This document shows positions 37,916 to 46,367 of a DNA stretch of 64,000 bases, in pieces (position 1 is the first letter of the stretch; each line of letters begins with the position of its first letter). A program made the translations under genes and the position numbers. The notes under the pieces are model-generated. The model was given only the letters and a program-made list of their open reading frames with translations, was not told the origin of the DNA and ran no database searches. Source of the stretch: Oscillatoria princeps RMCB-10 (GTDB lineage: Bacteria; Cyanobacteriota; Cyanobacteriia; Cyanobacteriales; Oscillatoriaceae); NCBI GenBank assembly GCA_019359235.1, contig JAHHHT010000013.1, forward strand, positions 124,001 to 188,000. The letters run 5' to 3'.

Positions 37916-39115
37916 ATGAATAAGCCAAAACGCTGCTTCGTCTGCAAGGCTCCTTTTACTGAGGATCACTCTTTTTATCGGGGACTGTGTGTGAATTGTG
38001 GGGAGTTCAACTTCGCCAAGCGCAATCAAACAGCTAACCTGCAAGGGTTGACCGCACTGATCACCGGCGCGCGAGTCAAGATAGGGTACGCCGTTGCTTT
38101 GAAATTGCTGAGAGCCGGCGCTTTTGCGATTGTCACGACGCGCTTTCCCCACGATGCCGGTCAGCGATACGCGCAAGAACCGGATTTCCATGAGTGGAAG
38201 CACCGGCTGCACATTTATGACTTGGATCTCCGCCACCTGAGGGGCGTTGAGCATTTCACAAATCACGCACTCCGGTTTTATCCGCGACTTGATATTATTA
38301 TTAATAACGCAGCCCAGACAGTTCGCAGACCGCCGGCATTTTACAGGCACCTGCTGGAATTTGAATCCCTGGAACTGCATCAATTGCCGGCGGAAATTCA
38401 ACCCCTCGTCGCCCCCAACCGCGATCTGGCTGCCGGCACTTTTGCAGAACTGCCGGTGCCCGACTCTGAGCCGGCGGAGAATTATTTGACGCCCACTCAG
38501 CCTTTCAACTCGCAGCTGAACTCAGCCGCTTTATCGCAGATTCCTTTGATTGCCGGTGACGAAAACTTTGACGCCGCTCTCTTCCCTCCCGGAATCTACG
38601 CGGACGACCGGCAGCAACTGGATTTGCGCCCTTTCAACAGCTGGCAGATGAAAGATGAGGAAGTGCCTATTTTGGAACTCCTGGAAGTGCACATCATCAA
38701 CGCCATCGCTCCCTTCATCATCAACAGCCGGCTCAAGCGACTGATGAAGACCCATCCCGAAAGCAGCAAATATATCGTTAACGTTACTTCACAGGAGGGG
38801 CGATTCACCGGCACAGAAAAAAACTGGCGTCACCCCCACACCAACATGGCAAAAGCCTCCCTGAACATGATGACTCGCACCTGCGCCAAAGAGTACGCCA
38901 AGTCAGGCATTTTTATGAATAGCGTCGATCCGGGATGGATTAGCTTTCTGCACCCCTATCCCCAAGCGAAAGCAATGCGAGAGCGCGGCGAGGAACCGCC
39001 ATTCGATGTCACCGACGCCGCAGCGCGAATTTGCGATCCGGTATATGTCGGATTGAACGAAGGGCGCAACCTGTTCGGCAAATTCTTCAAAGACTACGCT
39101 GAGTCAGAGTGGTGA
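37916..39115 (+). CDS. SDR-family oxidoreductase with N-terminal zinc-ribbon-like head and altered active site
   Basis: A 399-residue Rossmann-fold protein. The head has CFVCK and CVNCG pairs (residues 8-26). The cofactor loop TGARVKIG is at about 51 and INNAAQT at about 124. Where classical SDRs have Tyr-x-x-x-Lys, this protein has Thr-Asn-Met-Ala-Lys within HPHTNMAKAS (about 300), so the catalytic Tyr is absent. The C-terminal part NSVDPGWISF is normal. It may use other residues or act as a non-classical reductase. A MITE ends 31 bases before its start. Confidence 0.85.
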   Translation: MNKPKRCFVCKAPFTEDHSFYRGLCVNCGEFNFAKRNQTANLQGLTALITGARVKIGYAVALKLLRAGAFAIVTTRFPHDAGQRYAQEPDFHEWKHRLHIYDLDLRHLRGVEHFTNHALRFYPRLDIIINNAAQTVRRPPAFYRHLLEFESLELHQLPAEIQPLVAPNRDLAAGTFAELPVPDSEPAENYLTPTQPFNSQLNSAALSQIPLIAGDENFDAALFPPGIYADDRQQLDLRPFNSWQMKDEEVPILELLEVHIINAIAPFIINSRLKRLMKTHPESSKYIVNVTSQEGRFTGTEKNWRHPHTNMAKASLNMMTRTCAKEYAKSGIFMNSVDPGWISFLHPYPQAKAMRERGEEPPFDVTDAAARICDPVYVGLNEGRNLFGKFFKDYAESEW

Positions 39116-39216
39116 GCGTAGTAGGGTGCGTTTCCCAAGAACGCACCGGCACAAATTGTAAAGAATTATTGCCCGCAAGTCACAATGAGCAACCCTAAAG
39201 TACAATAGGAGTGTGT

Positions 39217-39287
39217 GGCGGCGTAGCTCAACGCTAGAGCGCTTTCTTTGCAAGAAAGAGATAACCGTTTAACTCGGTTCGCCGCCA
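39217..39287 (+). tRNA. Divergent tRNA-Ala(UGC)-like gene
   Basis: A full cloverleaf can be drawn: a perfect 7-bp acceptor (GGCGGCG/CGCCGCC), D stem GCTC/GAGC, anticodon stem CTTTC/GAAAG with loop TTTGCAA (anticodon TGC), and T stem AACCG/CGGTT. The T loop is TTTAACT rather than TTCRANY, the D loop lacks GG, and the acceptor has C3-G70 instead of the G3-U70 alanine signal. It is therefore not the standard alanine tRNA; it resembles the atypical tRNAs in cyanobacterial tRNA arrays. Confidence 0.5.
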
Positions 39288-39290
39288 CAG

Positions 39291-39361
39291 AACGGTGTAG
39301 TTCAAAGAACAGAACGCCCTGGAGTAGACCGGGAAATGCGGGTGCAAATCCCGCCATCGCC
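39291..39361 (+). tRNA. Degenerate tRNA-like sequence beside the first
   Basis: Starts 3 bases after the first. D stem GTTC/GAAC and T arm GCGGG-TGCAAAT-CCCGC are sound, and the acceptor pairs at five positions (one a G-U wobble). The anticodon arm is poor: either a 6-base loop with CCTGG/CCGGG, or a 7-base loop with one mismatch and no U33. The anticodon cannot be assigned. Probably a remnant of a tRNA array. Confidence 0.35.
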
Positions 39362-39418
39362 CAAATTCTTGTAGAGACCGAAAATGTACGGTCTCTACAA
39401 ATTTATACCTTAAATTAG

Positions 39419-39475
39419 GACGTAGGACAGGCGTCGCGCTTACGCGCCGCTGCGCTAACGCCTGTCCCTCTGTCC
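39419..39475. repeat. Expanded GACAGGCGT...ACGCCTGTC palindrome
   Basis: A GTAGGACAGGCGT arm and its complement flank an extra inner hairpin (CGCGCTTACGCGCCGCTGCGCTAACG), just past the aminotransferase stop. It may serve as its terminator. Confidence 0.65.
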
Positions 39476-39484
39476 CTGTGGCAT

Positions 39485-40684
39485 CTACCCACCGGCTCCC
39501 GCAATCTTTTGCAGCCCCCGCACCAATCGCCCGATACCTTCCTGAGCAGTCTCCTTTTCCAGCGCACCGTAAGCCACGCGCAGGTAGCACCCGGAATCCA
39601 TCCCGAAAGTCGTCCCCGGAATCGCCGCCACCCCATGCTCGCGGACAAGCTTTTCCACCAGATCCATTGCGCCCAACTCAGTGTGAACTTTCAGCAGAAA
39701 ATAGAACGCTCCATCCGCCTCCGGAATCGTGCAGAAATCTCGCACTCCCTCCAGTTCATCCAGCACCAGCTGTCGCACCTCAGCAATCGCATTTATCTTT
39801 TCCCGGTAATAGCTTGAACCCGCCTGCAAAGCCCCCAAAGCCGCATACTGCGAAACCACCGGCGGACAGATCAGAATCGTATCTTGGATTTTTTGCACAG
39901 AGAGGAACAAGTGTTCCGGGATTACCATGTAGCCGATGCGCCAGCTGGCAAATCCGTAAGCCTTGGAAAGCGTGAAAAGTGATATCGCGTGTTCGCTGCT
40001 ATTTTCAATTGAACCGGGCGAAAAATGTTGAACCCCGTCGTAGGTAAAATATTCATACGCTTCGTCACTGATGTGGTACAATCTTCTTGTGCGGCAAATT
40101 TCATTCACAGCCCGCAGCGCCTCTGGGGAATACACCGCGCCGGTGGGATTGTTCGGCGAAATTGTCACAACAGCCCGCGTTTTGCCGGTAATCGCCCCCT
40201 CTATCGCATCCGGGCGCAGCTGGTAATTCTCATCAGTCCCAACCAGCACAGGGCGACAGCCGGCTGTGACAATCGCCATCTCGTGGTTGAAATAATAGGG
40301 CGTCTGGATTATAATTTCATCACCGGGGGAAGTGATGGCGAGAATCGCATTCATAAATCCCATATTGCTGCCGGCGGTGACAACAATGACAGGCGAGACG
40401 CCTGTCCTACGGTAATTTTGCCAGTTGGTGCTAATGCCGTTCTCGGCGTTCAGCTTTTGGGAAATCACCTCCCGCAGCGGCGCAATTCCATGCACCGCCT
40501 TGTACTTGTGATTTTCCGGGTCAGCCAGAAATTGAGAAATCTGCTGCGCCGCCTCAGGCGGAGGGCTATAATAGACAACGCCCTGTCCCAGCGATATCGT
40601 ACCCGGACAGCTGCGGATCAGTTCCCCGACAGCGGGTATAATCGGTGACTGCACAGCCTGCATTCTAGACGTGTAATTTTCCAT
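39485..40684 (-). CDS. Class I aminotransferase with an in-frame palindrome insert
   Basis: A 399-residue fold-type I PLP enzyme related to aspartate/aromatic aminotransferases. PLP lysine is in LFTLSKAYGFASWRIGY (about residue 235); NNPTGAVY is near 175 and the late Arg site near YLRVAYG. At residues 92-99 the peptide YRRTGVSPV is the translation of a mobile palindrome (40388-40410), inserted just before the conserved VVTAGSNMGF strand. The frame is kept and all key residues remain, so the enzyme may be active. Exact substrate unknown. Confidence 0.9.
   Translation of the reverse strand: MENYTSRMQAVQSPIIPAVGELIRSCPGTISLGQGVVYYSPPPEAAQQISQFLADPENHKYKAVHGIAPLREVISQKLNAENGISTNWQNYRRTGVSPVIVVTAGSNMGFMNAILAITSPGDEIIIQTPYYFNHEMAIVTAGCRPVLVGTDENYQLRPDAIEGAITGKTRAVVTISPNNPTGAVYSPEALRAVNEICRTRRLYHISDEAYEYFTYDGVQHFSPGSIENSSEHAISLFTLSKAYGFASWRIGYMVIPEHLFLSVQKIQDTILICPPVVSQYAALGALQAGSSYYREKINAIAEVRQLVLDELEGVRDFCTIPEADGAFYFLLKVHTELGAMDLVEKLVREHGVAAIPGTTFGMDSGCYLRVAYGALEKETAQEGIGRLVRGLQKIAGAGG
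40388..40410. repeat. GACAGGCGAGACGCCTGTC palindrome inserted in a coding sequence
   Basis: Identical in core to the intergenic copies at 5259 and 28863, but here inside the aminotransferase gene and read as RRTGVSPV. Confidence 0.9.
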
Positions 40685-40713
40685 TAGAGTATATCGAAGA
40701 AGGAGTGAGTGGG

Positions 40714-42348
40714 ATGAGGAAAAAGAAGCAATCGCGACGGGCTTTTTTAGCTGGAATTTTTGCCCTAGCTGCAGTTAGCGCCAGCTGCGGCGCACCCCCG
40801 AACACCGGCAGCCCGCAAGCCAACCAGCCAGGGGCGCTCGTTTTCGGTTCTGGGGGACAGCCGGTAAACCTCGAACCTGGCAATATCACCGACGGCAACT
40901 CCATCATTGTACAGCGCCAAATCTACCAGCGCTTGCTGGAATTCAAGCCAGGAACTACCGAACTTCAACCCAGTCTGGCGACGGCTTGGTCGGTTTCCAA
41001 AGACGGCAAAGTCTGGACTTTCAAACTGCGAACTGGCGTTAAATTTCACGACGGCACTGAGTTCAATGCCGAAGCAGTAAAATTCAACGTAGAGCGCTGG
41101 TGGGACCCCAAACACCCCCACGGCTACCGCAACGCCGGCAAAACCTACGAAATCTGGCAGCAGCTGTTCGGCGGCTTCAAAGGCGACCCGAAATCCCTCC
41201 TCCAAGATATCAAAGTTTCTGACAATTATACCATACAATTCACCCTCAAACAGCCCTTCGCCGCCTTCCCCGCCGCCATCGGTTCCGGATATTTCGGCAT
41301 CGCCAGTCCCGCAGCTATCCAAAAAGCCGGTGCGAGCTACGGAACTCCCAGCTCCCTGGCGGTGGGCACCGGCCCATTCATTTTCAAAGAATGGCGCACC
41401 GGCGACCGCATTTTACTGGAAAAGAACCCCAACTACTGGCAGCCCGGACTTCCCAAAACCAACCAATTCGTCATCCGCTTCATAACAGATCCCGCCGCCA
41501 GACTCGCGCAACTGAGAGCCGGTCAAGTCGATTTTACAGTAGACTTATCCCCAGACCAAATGCCAGAAATTCAGCGCGACCCCAATCTCGATCCGGTTCC
41601 CCGCCCATCCTTAAATCTCGGCTACCTAGCGCTCAATCCCAGCTACAAACCCCTCTCAGACGTGCGGGTGCGCCAAGCCATCGCCCTAGCCATCAACAAA
41701 AAAGCAATCGTGCAAGCTTTCTGGGGAACACTGGGCACCGGCGACAGCCACTTCACCCCGCCTTCCCTAAATTGGTCGCAATCTGCTAAAATTGCCGATT
41801 ATGAACACAACCCGCAAAAATCCAAACAGCTGCTCGCCGAAGCAGGCTACCCCAACGGTTTTGACTTAGAATTGTGGTACATGCCGGTGTCCCGACCCTA
41901 TTTTCCCACTCCCAAACCCATAGCAGAAGCCTTCGCCGCCGACTTGAGCGCTATCGGCATTCGAGTCAGCCTCAAAACCAAAGATTGGGCAGCCTACCTC
42001 GCAGATCGCAACAAAGCCCCCGGCTATCAAGCCTTCATGCTCGGCTGGACCGGCGATTACGGCGATCCCGACAACTTCTACTACCCCCACTTCGGACCTG
42101 GTTCAACCCAAGACTTAGGCGGCTGGAAAAACGACCGGCTCCTCAAATTGCTCGATTCAGGAAGGGCTACTGGAGACAGTGCGGCTAGGGCAAAAATCTA
42201 CGCCGAAGTCGATGAGATACTTCACCGCGAAGTCGTGCGCCTGCCGGTTGTCCACTCCCAGCCCCTTTTAGCCAAACGCAAGAATCTTGCCGGTTGGGTT
42301 CCCAGCCCCCTCGGTTCCGAATCTTTTGAAACAGTGGAGAAAAAGTAA
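40714..42348 (+). CDS. Peptide-type ABC transporter substrate-binding lipoprotein
   Basis: A 544-residue SBP_bac_5-family protein that captures peptides, nickel complexes or similar ligands for import. The N-terminus has a twin-arginine-like SRRAFLAG and a lipobox ending AVSASC (Cys near residue 27), so it is probably a lipid-anchored protein exported folded. Family features: LEPGNITDGNS, TFKLRTGVKFHDGTEFNAEAVKFN (about 90-115) and the late DYGDPDNFYYPHFGPGS. ATG 40714 is preceded by a weak GGAGTG. Two permease genes follow after a MITE. Confidence 0.92.
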   Translation: MRKKKQSRRAFLAGIFALAAVSASCGAPPNTGSPQANQPGALVFGSGGQPVNLEPGNITDGNSIIVQRQIYQRLLEFKPGTTELQPSLATAWSVSKDGKVWTFKLRTGVKFHDGTEFNAEAVKFNVERWWDPKHPHGYRNAGKTYEIWQQLFGGFKGDPKSLLQDIKVSDNYTIQFTLKQPFAAFPAAIGSGYFGIASPAAIQKAGASYGTPSSLAVGTGPFIFKEWRTGDRILLEKNPNYWQPGLPKTNQFVIRFITDPAARLAQLRAGQVDFTVDLSPDQMPEIQRDPNLDPVPRPSLNLGYLALNPSYKPLSDVRVRQAIALAINKKAIVQAFWGTLGTGDSHFTPPSLNWSQSAKIADYEHNPQKSKQLLAEAGYPNGFDLELWYMPVSRPYFPTPKPIAEAFAADLSAIGIRVSLKTKDWAAYLADRNKAPGYQAFMLGWTGDYGDPDNFYYPHFGPGSTQDLGGWKNDRLLKLLDSGRATGDSAARAKIYAEVDEILHREVVRLPVVHSQPLLAKRKNLAGWVPSPLGSESFETVEKK

Positions 42349-42363
42349 CAGCAATTTCCTGAT

Positions 42364-42480
42364 TTTCTCGTTACCAGGCGGAGCCTGGGAACGAGAGAAA
42401 TGAGGGAAACGAGGTAAAATTTAATCTTTTTCTTACTCCCCCTCTCCCCTTGTGGGAGAGGGGGTTGGGGGGTGAGGGGG
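42364..42480. repeat. Double repeat after the binding-protein gene
   Basis: A CCAGGCGGAGCCTGG hairpin (42374-42390) and a CTCCCCTTGTGGGAG hairpin with G-rich tail (42439-42480). Confidence 0.65.
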
Positions 42481-42509
42481 CTGCGGTAATTTAAGGACAT
42501 GATATAAAA

Positions 42510-42656
42510 TAACCTAAGTTGCTACTTACCAGTGAGTCAGGTGAGATCCCCCCCTAGCCCCCCCTTAAAAAGGGGGGGAAATGCTCAAAGCCCCCCTTTT
42601 TTAGGGGGGTTTGGGGGGATCTAGATGCTTAGACTTGTAGGTAGCAACTTGGGTTA
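42510..42656. mobile_element. MITE-like element, copy 2 (147 bp)
   Basis: Close relative of the element at 37734-37884, with ends TAACCTAAGTTGCTACTTACC and the complement of TAACCCAAGTTGCTACCTAC. If the element proper is taken to begin AACCTAAG and end CTTGGGTT, it is flanked on both sides by AAAAT, a likely 5-bp target duplication. It separates the binding-protein gene from the first permease. Confidence 0.88.
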
Positions 42657-42722
42657 AAATAAAAAAGGCAACTCCTTCCTGTAAATCAGGGCTCTCACAG
42701 CGTCTAGAAACCCTCAAACTTC

Positions 42723-43733
42723 ATGTGGCAATACATCGCTAAACGCCTACTCAGCCTGCTGCCGGTACTCTTGGGAATCACCCTTTTGGTGTTCACCTTC
42801 TTGCACCTGATACCCGGCGACCCAGCCGTGGTGCTGCTTGGCGAAAGAGCCACACCCGAACAGATTGCAGCCCTCCGACAGCAATTAGGTCTAAATCAAC
42901 CCCTGCCGGTGCAGTATCTCGCCTTTCTGGGAAACCTGATTCGCTTAGACTTCGGCACCAGCATCATCAGCGGAATTCCCATCGCAGAGGAAATCCGAAA
43001 CAGATGGCCGGCTACTTTTGAATTATCCGTTGCGGCTATGCTCGTCGCGCTGCTGCTGGGAATACCGGCAGGAGTGTTCGCAGCAGTGCGCAAAAACGGC
43101 TGGCTGGACAACCTGCTGATGACCGGCTCTTTAATAGGAGTCTCCCTGCCGGTATACTGGTTAGGATTGCTGCTCATTTACCTGTTCGCGGTCAACCTGC
43201 AGTGGCTCCCCGCCAGCGGAAGGCTCAGCACTGACTTAGCCTTCACCTTTAAGCCACTCACCGGCTTTTACACACTCGACGCACTGCTCAAGCTAAATAT
43301 AACAGCCCTCAAAGACACCCTCGCTCACCTGATACTGCCGGCACTCACCCTGGGCACAATTCCCCTAGCAATCCTAGCGCGGATGACCCGCAGCGCCATG
43401 CTGGAAGTTCTCTCCCAAGACTACATCCGCACCGCCAGAGCCAAGGGCGTTCCGGAATACCGGATAATTTTCCTGCACGCCCTGAAAAATGCCCTGCTGC
43501 CGGTGATCACCACTATTGGTTTGCAGTTCGGCACCCTCCTCGCCGGTGCTATCCTGACTGAAACTATCTTCTCATGGCCGGGAATCGGCTCGTGGATTTA
43601 TGATGGAATTCTGGCGCGAGACTATCCAGTCGTGCAAGCCGGTGTGGTGTTCGTCTCTGTTACCTTTGTGTCAATTAACCTGCTCGTTGATATTTCCTAT
43701 GCCTTCCTCGATCCGAGGATTACCTACCGGTAA
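42723..43733 (+). CDS. Peptide-type ABC transporter permease (DppB-like)
   Basis: A 336-residue inner-membrane subunit with about six helices. The N-terminus YIAKRLLSLLPVLLGITLLVF and LIPGDPAVVLLGERATPEQI are typical of DppB/OppB. The ATPase-contact (EAA) loop DYIRTARAKGVPEYRIIFLHALKNALLPVI lies at about 238-267. Partner of the second permease at 44164. No ATPase gene follows. Confidence 0.94.
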   Translation: MWQYIAKRLLSLLPVLLGITLLVFTFLHLIPGDPAVVLLGERATPEQIAALRQQLGLNQPLPVQYLAFLGNLIRLDFGTSIISGIPIAEEIRNRWPATFELSVAAMLVALLLGIPAGVFAAVRKNGWLDNLLMTGSLIGVSLPVYWLGLLLIYLFAVNLQWLPASGRLSTDLAFTFKPLTGFYTLDALLKLNITALKDTLAHLILPALTLGTIPLAILARMTRSAMLEVLSQDYIRTARAKGVPEYRIIFLHALKNALLPVITTIGLQFGTLLAGAILTETIFSWPGIGSWIYDGILARDYPVVQAGVVFVSVTFVSINLLVDISYAFLDPRITYR

Positions 43734-43749
43734 ATTGCCCAGATGCCGG

Positions 43750-44073
43750 GCGATTGAAAGAGACTGTTGGCGAATTCGTGAGGGGTGAGACCCCCTATTT
43801 GGCCAACGTTGAGGGCGAAGCATTGGCGAATGAAGATATTGAGTGGGGTCTCAAAGTCTGTCGCGCCAATGCTTCGCCCCTACACAAGATCCGATGTAGG
43901 GGCGAAGCATGAGCGTGACTATTTATGGGACTCAAGGAAAAGATTACATCCGCTCATGCTTCGCCCAACCCCAAAGCGCTACCAGCAGACAAACCCCAAA
44001 ACCTATCCCCAAAAGGGGGCATCATGGTGGGGTAAGACCCCACATCAATTCGCCAACAGTCTCTTGAAATCGC
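43750..44073. mobile_element. MITE-like element of 324 bp between two permease genes
   Basis: Terminal inverted repeats of about 27 bases (GCGATTGAAAGAGACTGTTG at the left, complement at the right) enclose further inverted pieces such as GGGGCGAAGCATGAGCG and GGTGGGGTAAGACCCC. No transposase is encoded. A single end of the same type occurs at about 55757-55783. It splits what is normally a tight dppB-dppC operon. Confidence 0.85.
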
Positions 44074-44130
44074 GGCTACACAAACGTAGACGCGCCAGCG
44101 GCTTCCCGAAGGGTAGTCCGCCTTCGCGGA
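44074..44130. repeat. Short GCGCCAGCGGCTTCCCGAAGGG repeat
   Basis: Contains AGACGCGCCAGCGGCTTCC and a TCCGCCTTCGCGGA hairpin, both familiar from Nostoc-type genomes (from memory). It lies just before the second permease. Confidence 0.5.
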
Positions 44131-44163
44131 CTAAAGAAAGAATATCTAAACTAACAGCAACTC

Positions 44164-45003
44164 GTGCAAAACTCTTTCCAGCGATTTTGGCAGTCCACTT
44201 CCGGGAAAATTGGCTTCGCCCTCACCGTCGCCCTGGTGCTGATGGCACTCCTAGCCCCGTTGCTCCACCCCTACGATCCCGCCACTGACCGGGACTATTT
44301 GGCGCGGCTGAAACCCCCCAGCGCCCAGCACTGGTTGGGCACTGACGGACTGGGGCGGGATATTTTGGTGCTGGTGTGGTACGGGATGCGCACCTCTCTC
44401 AGCGCCGGTGGAGTGTCCGTGGGGCTGGGAATGGCTGCCGGCGTGCTTTTGGGGCTGATTGCCGGCTATTTTCGGGGGCCGGTGGAAACCTCCATTGGCT
44501 GGCTGACAGACATCCTCTTGGCTTTTCCCTCCATTCTCCTGGCCATCGCCGTCGTCACCGTCACCGGCCCCAGCCTGCACGGCGTTATGCTAGCAGTGGG
44601 ACTCGTGCAAATCCCCATTTACATCCGCCTCACCCGCAGCATGGCACTGTCCCTCAGAGAGCGGGAATTCGTTATGGCGGCGAAAGCCCTCGGAGCCTCA
44701 CCGGCACGCATCCTGTTGCGCCACATCTTGCCGGCAACTCTGGGCCCGCTTGTCGTCCAGGCCACCCTCTCCACCGGCACCGCCACCCTGGAAGCTGCCG
44801 GTTTGGGATTCTTGGGACTCGGAGCCCAACCCCCCACCCCAGAACTCGGAACCATGCTCGCCGACGCCTTCAAAGGCGGCTACTCTCTCTCCTCCCCCTG
44901 GACAACCCTGTTTCCCGGTTTAGCGATTACGATGAGTGTTCTAGCGTTTAACCTCTTGGGCGACGGTCTGCGCGATGCCCTAGACCCGCGCTCTAAGAAT
45001 TAA
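44164..45003 (+). CDS. Peptide-type ABC transporter permease (DppC-like)
   Basis: A 279-residue inner-membrane subunit. Features: the periplasmic stretch HPYDPATDRDYLARLKPPSAQHWLGTDGLGRDIL (about 36-70) typical of DppC/OppC, and the EAA loop EFVMAAKALGASPARILLRHILPA (about 166-190). Start is GTG 44164. It has been moved 430 bases from its partner permease by the MITE. Confidence 0.93.
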   Translation: MQNSFQRFWQSTSGKIGFALTVALVLMALLAPLLHPYDPATDRDYLARLKPPSAQHWLGTDGLGRDILVLVWYGMRTSLSAGGVSVGLGMAAGVLLGLIAGYFRGPVETSIGWLTDILLAFPSILLAIAVVTVTGPSLHGVMLAVGLVQIPIYIRLTRSMALSLREREFVMAAKALGASPARILLRHILPATLGPLVVQATLSTGTATLEAAGLGFLGLGAQPPTPELGTMLADAFKGGYSLSSPWTTLFPGLAITMSVLAFNLLGDGLRDALDPRSKN

Positions 45004-45230
45004 ATTTATTTAATTTATGTTTAATCACTTATGCAAATTATCTGGGCGAAATTTGGGAGTGGGGCAGGAGTTATTGGTGTCAACTGAACCAGAAGAGGCC
45101 AAAATTTCAAGGGAGAGAGCGGCAGAGTCTTTATGCCGCTTTCTAACGGTTTTAACTGCACTCTCAATCCCAGGTTGGGGAAGTTAGTAATATTGGATTG
45201 GAGAATGTGAGCGGATTAGAGAGTCAAATT

Positions 45231-45458
45231 ATGGACAGAGAAGAGTTAGTCAGACGGTACGCTGCAGGGGAGAGGAATTTTGCCGGTATCGTTTTGAGAA
45301 ATATTAACTTGAGAGGTGCCCAGCTAGCCGGTGCCACTCTAAGCTAAGCCGATCTGTCTGATGCGGACTTGAGCGAGGCTAACCTGTTCGGTGCTAAGCT
45401 GGGGGGAGCTTTCGAGGAAACGCTCATGCCCGATGGCAGCGTGCGCAGTGGTAGCTGA
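45231..45458 (+). pseudogene. Pentapeptide-repeat gene with nonsense codon and internal deletion
   Basis: ATG 45231 opens MDREELVRRYAAGERNF, the family start shared with the gene at 47070. The frame meets TAA at 45345-45347 in the middle of the repeat (TLS-stop-ADLS), where a CAA or similar would be expected. It then continues in frame to a tail (FEETLMPDGSVRSGS) identical to that of the gene at 45597. It looks like a nonsense mutation in a gene already shortened, or fused to the tail of its neighbour by recombination. Confidence 0.8.
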
Positions 45459-46367
45459 GATATAGATATTCATCAGCGGTAGAGCGGCAGACAAAGCTAT
45501 CAGGAGCGACACCAGGCGTCAATCGAACTGGACGGTTGATGTCGAAAGGGCAAGCGTGCTATTCTAAAGAATAGAAACTTGTCTGGGAGAAATGGTATGC
45601 GCCTGAAAAAAATTCTCTTTGGTGACCTGCTCCGCCGGTATAGCGCAGGGGAAAGAGACTTTAGTAAAGTTAGTGTGGAGACGGCTTCTGGAGAAAAAAG
45701 AACTTGGGATCAAGGACAATTCAAAGGGTTGGATTTGAGCGGTATTATTCTGCGCAAGAGCAGCATCAGGTGGATTAAAGTTTTCATGGACGGGGTGATT
45801 CTGCGCGGGGCGGACTTGACCGATGTTGACTTGGGTGAGAGCAACTTCGAGGGGGCGGATCTGAGCAATGCTATTCTGCGGGGAACCAGATTTTTTCAAT
45901 CGGTTTTCAACGGAGCCAATCTCAGCAGGGCCGATTTGACGGGAGCTGCATTGGTTGAGAGTGGCTTTTTTGGCGCTAATCTGAGTGGAGCCAACTTAAA
46001 CAATGCGAGAATCAGCAGTATGGGATTTGTCTGCACTGATTTGACGGAGGCGACCTTCAAGGGAGCCCGGTTGGCAAGCGTTTGGTTTGAAGAAGCCAAG
46101 TTGCTCCGGACGGACTTCCTTGGTGCTGAATTCAGCCCGGAAACCTTTAGGGGCTCCGGAGTAAGATTTCGAGATTGCCATTTCGAGGAAACGCTCATGC
46201 CCGATGGCAGCGTGCGCAGTGGTAGCTGAGATATAGATATTCATCAGCGGTAGAGCGGCAGACAAAGCTATCGGGAGCGACACCAGGCGTCAATCGAACT
46301 GGACAGTTGATGTCGAAAGAGCAAGCGTGCTATTCTAAAGAATAGAAACTTGTCTTGGAGAAATGGT
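45409..46367. repeat. Direct duplication covering gene tail, spacer and next gene start
   Basis: The stretch from about 45412 to 45620 (tail GAGGAAACGCTCATGCCCG, spacer, ATG and first codons) is repeated almost exactly at about 46183-46391, 771 bases later. The pattern indicates unequal crossing-over between neighbouring pentapeptide genes. Confidence 0.9.
45597..46229 (+). CDS. Pentapeptide-repeat protein A
   Basis: A 210-residue soluble protein. It opens MRLKKILFGDLLRRYSAGERDF, then about 25 pentapeptides (GVILRGADLTDVDLGESNFEGADLS and onward), ending EETLMPDGSVRSGS. No signal peptide. ATG 45597 follows GGGAGA by 7 bases. About 80 percent identical by eye to the next gene; a recent duplicate. 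Confidence 0.92.
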   Translation: MRLKKILFGDLLRRYSAGERDFSKVSVETASGEKRTWDQGQFKGLDLSGIILRKSSIRWIKVFMDGVILRGADLTDVDLGESNFEGADLSNAILRGTRFFQSVFNGANLSRADLTGAALVESGFFGANLSGANLNNARISSMGFVCTDLTEATFKGARLASVWFEEAKLLRTDFLGAEFSPETFRGSGVRFRDCHFEETLMPDGSVRSGS

